This document shows, in pieces, positions 1-8,631 of a stretch of 64,000 bases of DNA. How positions within the stretch are numbered: the stretch's first letter is position 1; every line of letters starts with the position of its first letter. The notes beneath the pieces are model-generated. The model saw only the letters and a program-made list of their open reading frames with translations, had not been told where the DNA came from and made no database searches. Made by a program: the position numbers and the translations under genes. Origin of the DNA: Streptomyces adustus (GTDB lineage Bacteria > Actinomycetota > Actinomycetes > Streptomycetales > Streptomycetaceae). The stretch is taken from the NCBI RefSeq assembly GCF_009377175.1, contig NZ_VJZD01000003.1, forward strand, positions 1 through 64,000. The letters are read 5' to 3'.

Positions 1-679
1 GTTCTGGCAGGGGGCCACCGGTGACGAGGCTGCCGAGGATGACGGTGCCGAAGGCGAGCCAGTACAGGAACCCCACCGCGAAGGCTGCGTCGGCGACGCC
101 AGGCAGTCCGAGGCCGGAGGCGACGGCGCTGGCGACGAAGGGTGCCGAGGAGACGGGCAGCAGATAGCCGGGGTGCAGAGCGGTGGTGCTCAGGGTGCCC
201 GTGAGCCAGTGGGCGAGCAGGCGTGCGGCAATGAAGGCGGCCAGGACAAGGAACACCGCGTAGCCCCAGCGTGCCCCGGTGAGCTCGAACCGGGAGAAGT
301 GTCCTGTGATCAGCATGCCGATGATGGGGACGTACCCGAGGGTGAAGCCGTCGCCGGGATGGCGCAGGTCGTGGCGCAGGTTGTGCCACCGGGTTCCGCC
401 GTGGCGCAGATACTGGGCCAGCAACACCAGCCAGATGAGACCGCTGATGGTGAACAGGACGTCGCTGACCTGCGAAGCGGGCGGAAAGGCGGTCACCGCC
501 GCCTGCCAGGCTCCGCCGAGGCCGGCGGTGCCGAGGGAGACGGACAGCAGCCTGATCCGTGCGGCGCGGGTGGCGTGGGGGCCGTCGACGTCGGAGACGA
601 TCTCGGCGGCTGGACGCGCGGGCCCGCTGCCGCGCGGCGCCGTGCTGGTGTGCGCTGTCGTGTCGAGCATGCCGGTCAT
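1..679 (-). CDS. TDT/SLAC1-family (TehA-like) transporter, C-terminus cut by window edge
   Basis: Reading the complement from the ATG at 679 gives an open frame of 226 codons that runs off the left edge. It is strongly hydrophobic, with several membrane segments in the visible part. The stretch HPGYLLPVSSAPFVAS is the hallmark of the tellurite-resistance/dicarboxylate transporter (TDT) family, which includes TehA, Mae1 and plant SLAC1 channels. A charged N-terminal tail of about 35 residues precedes the first helix. It lies 72 bases downstream of the alcohol dehydrogenase gene on the same strand, so co-transcription is likely and the substrate may be an organic acid linked to that enzyme; that link is inference. 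The C-terminal helices are outside the window. Confidence 0.75.
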   Translation of the reverse strand, partial: MTGMLDTTAHTSTAPRGSGPARPAAEIVSDVDGPHATRAARIRLLSVSLGTAGLGGAWQAAVTAFPPASQVSDVLFTISGLIWLVLLAQYLRHGGTRWHNLRHDLRHPGDGFTLGYVPIIGMLITGHFSRFELTGARWGYAVFLVLAAFIAARLLAHWLTGTLSTTALHPGYLLPVSSAPFVASAVASGLGLPGVADAAFAVGFLYWLAFGTVILGSLVTGGPLPE

Positions 680-751
680 GGGGGGAACCTCAAGGGGATT
701 GCCAGGGCGCCGCCGGGCCTCGCCCGCCCGGCGGCGCGGATCGTCGCGTGG

Positions 752-1768
752 TCAGGCGTTCATGTCCAGGACGACGCGGAAGCGGGCCTTGCCCGAGAGC
801 ATCCGCTCGTAGGCGTCCATGGCGTGGGTGAAGGGCATGGTCTCGGTGCTGGGACGGATGCCGTGGGCCAGGCTGAAAGCGAGGTTGTCCTCGTTCTGGA
901 TCGACGACCCGGTCAGGCTGCCGGCGATGCGACGGGTGCCGAAGATCAGGTCGGCCGTGCCGACCGTCAGCGGGTCGGGGGCGGCACCGACGACCACCAG
1001 CGTGCCGCCCGGGGCCAGCCCGCGGACCAGGGGGTTCATGGACGTGCCGCTGGCTGCCGTGGCGACGATGACCGACGCGCCGCCCAGGTCGGCCAGCGCC
1101 GTGCCGGGGTCGGTGAGGGTGCTGTCGATGTACTCGTGGGCACCCAGCTCCCTGGCGAGTTGCTCCTTCTCCTGGCCGCGGGCGACGGCGGCCACACGGT
1201 GTCCGAGGCTGCGTGCGTACTGCAGAGCCAGGTGACCCAGCCCGCCGATCCCCTGCACGGCGACCAGGGAGCCCGCACGGGTGGGGGTCTGCTGGAGCGC
1301 GGTGAGGGTGGTCAGTCCGGCGCACAGCAGCGGAGCTGCCTCGACGGCGGGCATGCCGTCGGGAATGCGCACCAGTCCGCTCGCGCGGGCGTAGGTCACC
1401 TCCGCGTATCCGCCGTCGATGGTCGTTCCGGTCTGTTCCTGGCCGAGGCAGTTGACGAAGTCGCCACGGCGGCACGGTTCGCACTCCCCGCAGTGCCCGT
1501 TCAGGAAGCCGACGCCGACGCGGTCGCCGGGCCTCCAGGCGGTGACGCCCGCGCCCACGGCGTCGATCACACCGACGATCTCGTGACCGGGAACGACGGG
1601 GCGTGACGGGTCGGGGCGCAGTCCCTCCACGGCCAGCACGTCGGTGTGGCAGACACCGCAGGCCTCCGTCCTGAGCCGGACGTGCCCGGGCTTCGGGTCG
1701 ACCAGATCACGCTCGACGAGCCGGAGCTGGTGGACACCGGTGGCTTCGAAGGCTCGGTACGTGGACAT
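752..1768 (-). CDS. Zinc-dependent alcohol dehydrogenase (MDR family)
   Basis: This 338-residue NAD(P)-dependent medium-chain alcohol dehydrogenase interconverts alcohols and aldehydes in the cytosol. Catalytic-zinc ligands are visible as Cys40 (GVCHTD) and His62/Glu63 (GHE). The structural zinc lobe is Cys93, Cys96, Cys99 and Cys107 (GHCGECEPC...C). The Rossmann motif GIGGLG follows in the second half. Length and layout fit AdhP/AdhT-type enzymes. The frame is open much further upstream, but the ATG at 1768 is preceded by AGGAGAAA and begins MSTYRAFE, so I chose it. The TDT transporter lies 72 bases downstream, and a TetR gene diverges across an operator-rich gap, so aldehyde- or alcohol-responsive control is likely. 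Confidence 0.9.
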   Translation of the reverse strand: MSTYRAFEATGVHQLRLVERDLVDPKPGHVRLRTEACGVCHTDVLAVEGLRPDPSRPVVPGHEIVGVIDAVGAGVTAWRPGDRVGVGFLNGHCGECEPCRRGDFVNCLGQEQTGTTIDGGYAEVTYARASGLVRIPDGMPAVEAAPLLCAGLTTLTALQQTPTRAGSLVAVQGIGGLGHLALQYARSLGHRVAAVARGQEKEQLARELGAHEYIDSTLTDPGTALADLGGASVIVATAASGTSMNPLVRGLAPGGTLVVVGAAPDPLTVGTADLIFGTRRIAGSLTGSSIQNEDNLAFSLAHGIRPSTETMPFTHAMDAYERMLSGKARFRVVLDMNA

Positions 1769-1842
1769 GACGTTTCTCCTTGGTGCTGCCTCTGCCGACA
1801 CGGGGAGGGCGGAGGCCTGGGGGAGGCGGGGACCCGGTCGAG

Positions 1843-1993
1843 CAATATGACCGGTCACTTCAATATGACCGGTCGCTTTAAACTTAGTCAAGCAGGTCCG
1901 GGAGCCGAGCCATGGATTCACGTGGCGTCGGGCGGGAGAGCCGCTTCGCCGGTGAACACGGTTTGACCTTCGGCAAGGTGACCGGACATATTG
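1843..1993. promoter_or_regulatory. Triplicated 18-bp operator between the adh and tetR genes
   Basis: Two head-to-tail copies of CAATATGACCGGTCACTT occupy 1843-1860 and 1861-1878; the second differs at one base. Each is centred on the palindrome GACCGGTC. A third copy lies at 1976-1993 in the opposite orientation, matching 16 of 18 bases, just before the tetR Shine-Dalgarno. The sites flank the divergent promoters of the dehydrogenase (start 1768) and TetR (start 2014), as expected for a TetR autorepressor that also controls the dehydrogenase. Confidence 0.75.
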
Positions 1994-2013
1994 ACCAAGA
2001 GGTGGTGGTGAGG

Positions 2014-2586
2014 ATGGCACGCGCGTCCAAGCGCGAGGAGATCGCGCAGGCAGCCCTGGAGCAGTTCCGCACGAGGGGCTTCAATGCCACGGGCATCAGC
2101 GACATCACGTCGGCTGCCGGGGCCCCCAAGGGCTCGTTCTACAACCACTTCGCCAGCAAGGAGGAGAGTGCCCTTGAGGCGCTGAGCCGCTACGGCGCCG
2201 GGTTGAGGTTCGACCTGCTCGACACGCCCGGAAAACCTGCGCTGGAGCGGCTCCGGGCGCACTTCGAGTTCCTGGGCGCGGACACGGTCGCCCGTGACTT
2301 CGCCCGCGGCTGCCTGGTGGGCAACCTGGGCGCGGAGATGGCGGACCACTCCGAGGAGATCCGCTCCGCCGTCCAGGGCGGCTTCCAGCGGTGGGTCGCG
2401 CACCTCCGGCGGGTGCTCACCGAAGCCCAGGAAGCGGGCGAGCTGGACGCCTCGCTCGACGTCCAGGAGGCCGCGCTGTTCCTCCTCAGCGCTTGGGAGG
2501 GCACGCTGATCGCTGCCCGCGCCGACAAGTCCTCCGCTCCCTTCGACGCCTTCTTCCACATGGTCTTCGGCGTCCTCCTGCGCTGA
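2014..2586 (+). CDS. TetR/AcrR-family repressor divergent from the alcohol dehydrogenase
   Basis: The 190-residue protein begins MARASKREEIAQAALEQF. The helix-turn-helix is TGISDITSAAGAPKGSFYNHF, followed by FASKEESALEAL, typical of TetR proteins of the NemR/AcuR/LmrA type. The C-terminal ligand domain is helical and contains a single Cys (in RGCLVGNLG), a position seen in some electrophile-sensing relatives; that sensing role is inference. The open frame extends upstream to 1912, but the ATG at 2014 has a GAGGTGGTGG ribosome site and the upstream stretch contains an operator copy. Likely regulates the divergent dehydrogenase-transporter pair and itself. Confidence 0.88.
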   Translation: MARASKREEIAQAALEQFRTRGFNATGISDITSAAGAPKGSFYNHFASKEESALEALSRYGAGLRFDLLDTPGKPALERLRAHFEFLGADTVARDFARGCLVGNLGAEMADHSEEIRSAVQGGFQRWVAHLRRVLTEAQEAGELDASLDVQEAALFLLSAWEGTLIAARADKSSAPFDAFFHMVFGVLLR

Positions 2587-2798
2587 TCGCGGCCGGTCGC
2601 CGAAGGCCCACAGGCGCCGCCGCCCGAGCCAAGGCCCTGCCGGCCCCCACCGACTATGGGCCAGAGCCGATGGCAGAGTCACTCACCGTGCAGACCTCGT
2701 CATGGGTGAGCGCCATTGCTTCCCGGCGCCGCAACTGGGCCTGGTGTCCCGGGCTCTCGTTGCGAGCCGGTCGGCGTCGTACAGGGGACATCCGTCGG

Positions 2799-3818
2799 TC
2801 AGCCCCGTCCGCCGTTCCAGTGGACCGCGACGGCGCCGGCGAAATCGCCGGCGTGGGCGAAACCTCCGAGCACCACCAAGGCACCGTCCTCGACCTGCCG
2901 TGAGCGGATCGCGCGGTCCAGTGTGATCGGGATGGCCGCGCCGAACAGATTTCCGTACTCCTCGAAGGTGTTGAGGTGCCGTTCGGCAGGGAGTTGCAGG
3001 GCCTCTCTCCAGTTGCGCAGGAAGGTGCGGTTGGGCTGGTTGGTGATGAGGGTGTCGATGTCGGTCGTCGCGACGCCCAGGCGCCGGCACAGCTCCGTGA
3101 TCACCTCGGGTACCAGGCGGTTTCCGCGAGCCAGAACCTTGGCGAGACTGGCCTCGGTGAAGCCGATGCGCAGTTGGGATTCACCCGGTTCCCAGTACTT
3201 GCGGCCGTCGTCGAGCGCCACCGTCATGTCCCCGGCGTACTCACCGATGTGCCGCGTCTCCACGTCGAGGACGGGGCTGTCGGCCGACGTCGTCAGGTAC
3301 CCCACGCCGCAGCCGTCGCCCGGGATCGCGGCCTGGGCGAGTCTGCGCACCTCGGACTGGGTGAAGCACTGGCCCGCTGCGCTCTGCGCGTTGCAGATGA
3401 GTGCGGTCCTGGCGTCGGTCGTGGAGAGGATCTGCCGGGCCAGCTTCATCATGTACACGAAGGACGCGCAGCCCGCGTTGGCCACGTCGACGAGCCACTC
3501 CGGGCTCAGCCCCAGCCGGCGTGCCACCTCGGTACCGGCGCCCACGAACGGCAGATCCGGCAGCTGGCTGTGGACCAACAGCACGTCGACGCCCCGGATC
3601 TCGCTGCGGCCGTGCCGCTCGAACAGGGGCTGCACAGCGCGCTCGACCATGTCCGCGTTGGTCTCGTCCGGGGCCACGTGGTGCCGTGCGGGTGGCACCT
3701 TGAACATGGGGTGGTTGCGCAGTTTGTCCTCGGCGCCGGGGTAGTCGGTGTAGAACGCGGCGGGCACCGGCTCACCGGGCAGATAGCTCGCGACGTCGGT
3801 GAGGCTGACGGTGGTCAC
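2799..3818 (-). CDS. KAS III (FabH-like) thiolase-fold protein with an altered active site
   Basis: A 339-residue ketoacyl synthase III homologue. The nucleophile is Cys117 (NAGCASFVY) and the C-terminal Asn is Asn290 (EEYGNLFGAAIP). At the expected HQAN motif the sequence is TNQPN, placing Asn260 where FabH has the catalytic His. KAS III relatives in biosynthetic clusters can act as acyltransferases rather than condensing enzymes, and loss of the His would fit that or another reaction; this is inference. The ATG overlaps the stop of the SRPBCC gene (ATGA), so it is the last gene of the GlxA-ThDP-SRPBCC-KAS III operon. It is unlikely to be the housekeeping FabH, since no fab genes are adjacent. 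Confidence 0.82.
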   Translation of the reverse strand: MTTVSLTDVASYLPGEPVPAAFYTDYPGAEDKLRNHPMFKVPPARHHVAPDETNADMVERAVQPLFERHGRSEIRGVDVLLVHSQLPDLPFVGAGTEVARRLGLSPEWLVDVANAGCASFVYMMKLARQILSTTDARTALICNAQSAAGQCFTQSEVRRLAQAAIPGDGCGVGYLTTSADSPVLDVETRHIGEYAGDMTVALDDGRKYWEPGESQLRIGFTEASLAKVLARGNRLVPEVITELCRRLGVATTDIDTLITNQPNRTFLRNWREALQLPAERHLNTFEEYGNLFGAAIPITLDRAIRSRQVEDGALVVLGGFAHAGDFAGAVAVHWNGGRG

Positions 3819-4468
3819 CGGGCCACCGTCCTCGCCGGTGCCGAGCTGATCGGCAGGCCGTTGCGGTGGCGGTATTCAAGGATCGCCTTGAGGTTGTTCA
3901 TCTCCACGGTGTGTCCCGCGTAGAAGAGGTCCCAGAAGTCGCCCACCCAAGCCCTGTCCGGGCGCGGAGCCTTGTCGGGGTGGGGGTTGTCGTCGTAGTA
4001 GGGGTGTCGGCAGTTGGTCCAGGTGATCACCGACCCCGGCTTGCCGAGTACCAGCGAGGCCGGCACCACGCGCATGAGGTAGATCATCCACAGTGTTTCG
4101 CCCTGGTCCCACGAGCAGTGGTAGTCCACTGTCATGGCCTTGGCGTTGGCGACGACCTCGCAGTAGATCTTCGTGTCGTCCTCGAGCCGGTCCAGGCCCA
4201 CCCAGAGGCCGGGCGTGCCCGAGGGGGAGAAGTCCCGCAGGCTGCACGTCCATTCCTCCAGGTGGTGCCCCTGGCGGAGGTAGTCGTAGACCTGCTCCGG
4301 CGGGCAGTCGACGTGGGCGTGGATCGTGCAGTACTGCCCGTAGACCTGATGGTGCGGGTAGACGGAGTGGGTGAGCTCCATGCAGTGCGCGGTCAGCTCC
4401 TCCTTGCCGGGGTTCTCGATGCGCATCAGACCGGGGATGTCAGCCAATGCGGACGATGTCCTGCTCAT
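3815..4468 (-). CDS. SRPBCC/START-fold protein, possible cyclase or ligand-binding partner
   Basis: This 217-residue protein has the pattern of SRPBCC (Bet v1-like) proteins: a helix-grip segment beginning near residue 42 (VYGQYCTIHAHVDCPPEQVYDYLR), then WTCSLRDFSPSGTPGLWVG, several beta strands, and a C-terminal helix ending VEMNNLKAILEYR. It is rich in His, Trp, Tyr and Cys, suggesting an aromatic pocket. It overlaps the end of the ThDP gene by 29 bases and its own stop overlaps the KAS III start by 4, implying coupled translation. SRPBCC proteins beside ThDP or KAS enzymes often act as cyclases, aromatases or decarboxylases; the reaction here is not identifiable. Confidence 0.65.
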   Translation of the reverse strand: MSRTSSALADIPGLMRIENPGKEELTAHCMELTHSVYPHHQVYGQYCTIHAHVDCPPEQVYDYLRQGHHLEEWTCSLRDFSPSGTPGLWVGLDRLEDDTKIYCEVVANAKAMTVDYHCSWDQGETLWMIYLMRVVPASLVLGKPGSVITWTNCRHPYYDDNPHPDKAPRPDRAWVGDFWDLFYAGHTVEMNNLKAILEYRHRNGLPISSAPARTVAR

Positions 4469-6233
4469 GGTGGGGACTCTCCTTGTTCTCGGTTTCCGAC
4501 CGGTCGGCGCCGTCGCCAGTGCCGGGCGCCGCGGCGGCTTCGGCGAAGGAGCGGAAGGGACGGAACGGGGGGATCTCGTAGGGGTCGCACTCCAGCGCGA
4601 CGAACGCGGGGCCCGCGCTCTCGTTGCCTTCCAGGAGCGCCTTGCGCAGCTGCGTCGCGTCAGCGGCGTCGCAGACCTTCAGGGACGGGAAGGCGGCGGC
4701 CATCGCGGCGGCGATGTCGGTGCGGGCGAACAGGTCGTCGTCGCGGATTCCGCCCTGGAGGAATTTCTCCCGCAGCGCGCACATCGCGTGTGCGTTGTTG
4801 TTGAAGATCACGAAGGTCACGGGCGCGGCATGCTCCACGGCGGTGTGCACCTCCATCCCGTGCATGAAGAACGCTCCGTCGCCGGCGAGTACGTAGGTTC
4901 GGCGTTCGGTGGCGAGCGCGGCACCGATGCCGGCGCCGAAGGTGTAGCCCATGCCGCCCATGCCGAGCGCCACCACGAAACGGCCGTGGCGCGGCGCGGG
5001 CAGGTGATGGATCGCGCCGGCTCCCGCGTTGCCGGCGTCCACGAAGACGTGTGCGTCCTGGGGGAGTGCCGCCGCCACCGCGGCGAGCGCCTGGGGGTAG
5101 GGGACGGTTCGCGCCGGGTTCCGGGGCGCGGGGCTCGGCGTGAGGGGGGGGAGGGGGGCGGCGTGCCGGGGGCAGGCCCGGGAGAGCGGCGGAAGCCGGT
5201 CGGCCACCGTACGCAGCACCTCCCGCAGATCTCCGCCCAGCGCGGTGCCCTCGACGAACGCCGGCTCGGGCCCCAGGCACACGACTTCGGTGCCGGCCAG
5301 GGCCTGGTCGAGGCCGCCACGCGCCACCAGCGGGAACCGGGTACCGGCCAGCACGCACACGTCGGCCCGCCGCAGGCAGTCCTCGACGTTGGAGTGACCC
5401 ATCACCCCCGCCACGCCCGCGAACCGCGGATCACGGTTGTCGAAGACGTCCTTCGCGTCGGGGGTCACCGCCACCCATGCACCCAGGCGCCGGGCCAGTT
5501 CGGCCAGTTCGGCACGCGCGTCGGCGGCGGCGACGTCCTCACCGGCGATGACGAGGACGCGGCTGGACCTTCGAAGGGTCCGCGCCACGGAGGTGAGGGC
5601 CGCGGGGTCCAGCCGTGCCACCGACGCCACAGCCGCGTTCCCTGCCGGTGCCGGCCTGCGGCCGGGTATCGGGAGCTGCGCCTGCTGCACGTCCTTGGGC
5701 AGCAGCAGCACCGCCGGTCCGCGCGGATGGCTCCGGGCCGCGGCCAGGGCCTGATCCAGCAACTCGGGCAGCGCGTCGGCGTCCTCGACTCGGGCGCAGA
5801 ACCGGGAGACCGGTCCGAAGAGATCCCGGGCGTCGAAGGAGCCCCCTTTGCCGCTGGAGTCCTGGAACGCGCCGAGGCCCTCCTCCCCGGTCGGCGGCTG
5901 TCCCACCAGCGCCAGCACGGGCACTCGGGAGGCATGTGCCTCGGCCAGGCCCGGCAGGAGATTCATCGCGCCGCCGCCCGAGGTGGCGGCGACCACGCCC
6001 AGGCGCCTGGTGGTGCGGGCGTATCCGTCGGCCATGGTGACGGCGGCGAACTCGTGCTTGGCGACGACGGCGCGGACGGCACCGCCGCGGTGAACGGCGT
6101 CGTACAGGTCCTCGATGTTCGCGCCGCCGACGCCGAACACATGGGTGACGCCCTCCCGGGCGAGTTCCCCCGTCAGGTAGTCGACCAGGCGTGTCGCTTC
6201 CGCCTCGGGCGGGTGTGAGGTCGTGGTCGTCAT
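4440..6233 (-). CDS. ThDP-dependent enzyme of the acetolactate synthase/decarboxylase superfamily
   Basis: A 597-residue three-domain enzyme. The N-terminal PYR domain carries the activating Glu in VVAKHEFAAVTMADGYAR. The middle domain contains SVARLDPAALTSVARTLRRS. The C-terminal PP domain has the cofactor motif near residue 450: GDGAFFMHG, then VIFNNNAHAM. These enzymes decarboxylate 2-oxo acids or join two of them into acyloins or acetohydroxy acids. It is not the housekeeping acetolactate synthase: no ilvN or ilvC is near, and the partners are SRPBCC and KAS III proteins. The ATG at 6233 overlaps the regulator's stop (ATGA). The last 29 bases lie within the next gene. A role in a specialised acyloin-type pathway is inference. 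Confidence 0.85.
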   Translation of the reverse strand: MTTTTSHPPEAEATRLVDYLTGELAREGVTHVFGVGGANIEDLYDAVHRGGAVRAVVAKHEFAAVTMADGYARTTRRLGVVAATSGGGAMNLLPGLAEAHASRVPVLALVGQPPTGEEGLGAFQDSSGKGGSFDARDLFGPVSRFCARVEDADALPELLDQALAAARSHPRGPAVLLLPKDVQQAQLPIPGRRPAPAGNAAVASVARLDPAALTSVARTLRRSSRVLVIAGEDVAAADARAELAELARRLGAWVAVTPDAKDVFDNRDPRFAGVAGVMGHSNVEDCLRRADVCVLAGTRFPLVARGGLDQALAGTEVVCLGPEPAFVEGTALGGDLREVLRTVADRLPPLSRACPRHAAPLPPLTPSPAPRNPARTVPYPQALAAVAAALPQDAHVFVDAGNAGAGAIHHLPAPRHGRFVVALGMGGMGYTFGAGIGAALATERRTYVLAGDGAFFMHGMEVHTAVEHAAPVTFVIFNNNAHAMCALREKFLQGGIRDDDLFARTDIAAAMAAAFPSLKVCDAADATQLRKALLEGNESAGPAFVALECDPYEIPPFRPFRSFAEAAAAPGTGDGADRSETENKESPHHEQDIVRIG

Positions 6234-7252
6234 GCGGGGCTCCTGTCCGTCTCGTGGTGCCGGTCGGCGGGTCCGGACGGTGACATGAGCTGAAAGCGGT
6301 TCCGGTACTGCCGGGGAGTGAGTCCCAGCGCCCGTCCGAAGGAGCGGAAGAACGTCTCGGGGGCCGCGAATCCGCAGCGTCGCGCTATCTGGGCGATCGC
6401 CAGATCCGTGGTCTCCAGCAGCTCACGGGCGCGGGCGATGCGCTTTCGCTCGACGTACTGCCCCGGGGTCGCGCCCACCTCGCGCCGGAAGACCCGCGAG
6501 AAGTTGCGCGGGCTCATGTTGGCCCGCAGGGCGATCTCGGCCACGGGCAGCCGGTGATCCAGATTGTGCATGATCCACTCCTGGGCGGCGCGGATCGGCG
6601 GATGGTCGGCCAGCTGAGCGTCGAGGACGGCGCTGACCTGCGGCTGTCCTCCGTGCCGCCGGAGGGGCAGCACCAGGAACCGTGCCACCTCCAGCGCGAG
6701 CGGGGCGCCGTGGTCGGCCTCCACCAGAGCGAGCGCCATGTCGATCCCGGTCGACACGCCTGCGGAGGTCACGAAGGGGCCGTCCCAGACGAAGATCGGC
6801 TCCGCGTCCACCGTCACTTCCGGATAGCGGCCGGCCATCGCCTCGGTGTATGCCCAGTGGGTGGTGGCGTGCCTGCCGTCCAGGAGCCCGGCCTCGGCCA
6901 GCAGAAAGGATCCACCGCATACGGAGGCGACTCGGCGGGAGCGTGCCGCCGCCCGGCCGATCCAGGAGACCAGCGCCCGGTCCCGTAAGGCACTGTGGAG
7001 ACCCCAACCGCCGGGCACGAGGAGCGTGTCGATCGGTCCCTCGCCCGCCGCCAGCGGCGAGGCCTCCACGATCACCCCCGAACTTGTGCGCACCCGCGGT
7101 CCGTCGGCGGAGACGAGGTCGAGCAGATAGGGCCTTCCCGGCGAGCCGAGGAGCCGGTTGGCGGTTTCGAACACTTCCATCGGTCCGGTGATGTCCAGGG
7201 CCAGTGCGCCCGTGTACAGCACCACAACAACACGTCGGTCAGACACGATCAC
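6230..7252 (-). CDS. GlxA-type regulator: DJ-1/PfpI domain plus AraC helix-turn-helix
   Basis: The N-terminal part (VVVVLYTGALALDITGPMEVF) is the DJ-1/PfpI fold, with VASVCGGSFLLAEAGLLDGRHATTHW carrying the nucleophile-elbow cysteine and the following TTHW. The last 100 residues are two AraC helix-turn-helices, including VAEIALRANMSPRNFSRVFRREVGATPGQYVERKRI. The open frame reaches 7309, but the extra residues do not look like this family; I chose the GTG at 7252, with a second GTG at 7246 also possible, giving about 340 residues. Its stop overlaps the ThDP start, so the activator is the first gene of the operon it probably controls. Confidence 0.8.
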   Translation of the reverse strand: MIVSDRRVVVVLYTGALALDITGPMEVFETANRLLGSPGRPYLLDLVSADGPRVRTSSGVIVEASPLAAGEGPIDTLLVPGGWGLHSALRDRALVSWIGRAAARSRRVASVCGGSFLLAEAGLLDGRHATTHWAYTEAMAGRYPEVTVDAEPIFVWDGPFVTSAGVSTGIDMALALVEADHGAPLALEVARFLVLPLRRHGGQPQVSAVLDAQLADHPPIRAAQEWIMHNLDHRLPVAEIALRANMSPRNFSRVFRREVGATPGQYVERKRIARARELLETTDLAIAQIARRCGFAAPETFFRSFGRALGLTPRQYRNRFQLMSPSGPADRHHETDRSPA

Positions 7253-7707
7253 ACCCTGTATCGGGCAAGGTACTGGCTGCAATGCCGGATTACTGACGTA
7301 TCCGGCCAACGCTCAGTGGGCGATCAACCGAAATGTGCGGCTGACCAGGCAGTTCCGGCGCCGCCCGGAAGAGGGGCCGGTGAGGCGGCTCACAGGGTGT
7401 TGGCTTGAACGGCGTCGCCCTCACGGCACAACGAGTCGTTCTCGCGCTGGACGACGGCCTTCCCCGCCCTCGGCAGCCGCCCGGCCGTCGCCCTCGACCC
7501 CGAAGTGCCGTTGGCTGAGGCGTCCTTGGGTGAACAGCGTCTCGGCCGGGTCACCCGGGCCCCGCCCCATGGCTTATGCGGCTTGCCGGTGCGGAAGAGC
7601 TATCCGCATGCCCATGCCTGCCCGACGTGCCCGATGTCCGTGACAACGGAGGAATTCCTGCCACATGACCACCCCGGCCAGGCGGACCGCGACCGGGCAG
7701 GAAAGCT
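7253..7707. other. 455-base gap upstream of the GlxA operon
   Basis: No convincing full gene. It must contain the promoter for the leftward GlxA operon. A perfect GGAGGAA site at 7649-7655 precedes a tiny rightward frame at 7665-7724 (MTTPARRTATGQESFMRPG) that overlaps the end of the S51 peptidase gene on the other strand; it may be the stump of a lost gene or chance. Confidence 0.4.
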
Positions 7708-8385
7708 TCATGAGGCCGGGTTGAACAACTTCCAGTGCCCCTCGGAGACCACTTCGACGGTGCCGCCAGCCACCTTGATGGCGGTCTGTTCATCAATCGC
7801 GTACGCCGGGCCCGCGATCTCGGCGGCCCATCGTTCTGCCGCGGCCGTGGTGTTGTCCGGACAAGCCGGGTGATCCAGGTGCGGGAAGATCGAGAAATCG
7901 ACCAGACCCAGTGTGCTGTCGCCGCCGGTGGGCGGCTTCCAGCCCACGAAGTCCTGCCCGATGCGGGGGGTCATCACCATGCTGCCGGCGCTGAGTCCCA
8001 CGTAGACCGTGTCGGGCAGCGAGGGCAGGAGCTCGACCAGCCCGGATTTCCGCATCCAGTGGTTCAGATACAGCGCGTCACCGCCGTTGACCAGCAGGAC
8101 GTCGGCTTCCTGGACCCAGGAGACCCAGCGCGCCGTATCGATGCTGGGCAGCGCGGTGAGTTCCAGCACGCCCACCGATTCCCACCCCAAGTCGATCATG
8201 GGGTTGCGGGATCGCCCGCTGATGAATCGCCACGGCCCGCCCGGATCGGCGTCGGGGGCCCCGTAGCCCGCGGTGGGGATGCAGAGGGCGCTGGACTCGT
8301 CGATCGGCTTACCCAGGAGGTCGACCAGCGCGTCCTGGATGCTCCCGTTCGTGATGCCGGAGTCGGTGAGGAGGAGCTTCATCAT
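7708..8385 (-). CDS. Peptidase S51 (dipeptidase E/cyanophycinase-like) protein
   Basis: A 225-residue cytosolic protein of the S51 serine peptidase family. Signature segments are the nucleophile elbow YVGLSAGSMVM (Ser near residue 132), VLLVNGGDALYLNHWM for the GGN/GGD substrate loop, and SIFPHLDHPACPDN, which fits the catalytic His region. Family members cleave N-terminal aspartyl dipeptides or related isopeptides. The ATG at 8385 begins MMKLLLTDSGITN, the usual start of the fold. The gene stands alone, leftward, next to a divergent nucleotidyltransferase. Substrate unknown. Confidence 0.83.
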   Translation of the reverse strand: MMKLLLTDSGITNGSIQDALVDLLGKPIDESSALCIPTAGYGAPDADPGGPWRFISGRSRNPMIDLGWESVGVLELTALPSIDTARWVSWVQEADVLLVNGGDALYLNHWMRKSGLVELLPSLPDTVYVGLSAGSMVMTPRIGQDFVGWKPPTGGDSTLGLVDFSIFPHLDHPACPDNTTAAAERWAAEIAGPAYAIDEQTAIKVAGGTVEVVSEGHWKLFNPAS

Positions 8386-8631
8386 GTCCTTCCCGATTTG
8401 CTCATAGGTCCCAGGTCAGGAGCCACGGGTCAGCGCCGGGTATCCAGGCGCCGGAACGATCCCCCGTCAGGCGGCTGACAGAGCGCGGCCATCTCACCAC
8501 ATGCCACCGACATCACCGCCGGTGAGCCCGCCACACGCAGTGGACCAGAGCCTGAACTCATGGACAAGTGCCGCTGCCGGAAGGGAACGAAGCCCTCAGC
8601 CGAAGTCAGATAATCCGGTGCAGTCGGCCGG

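Noticed and set aside
173..1606. Long open frame opposite the alcohol dehydrogenase
   Set aside because: Low-complexity Gly/Val/Ala text, no family, antisense to a gene with intact zinc ligands; a high-GC shadow.
4371..6218. 615-codon frame opposite the ThDP enzyme
   Set aside because: No recognisable domain; mirrors the third-position GC of the real gene.
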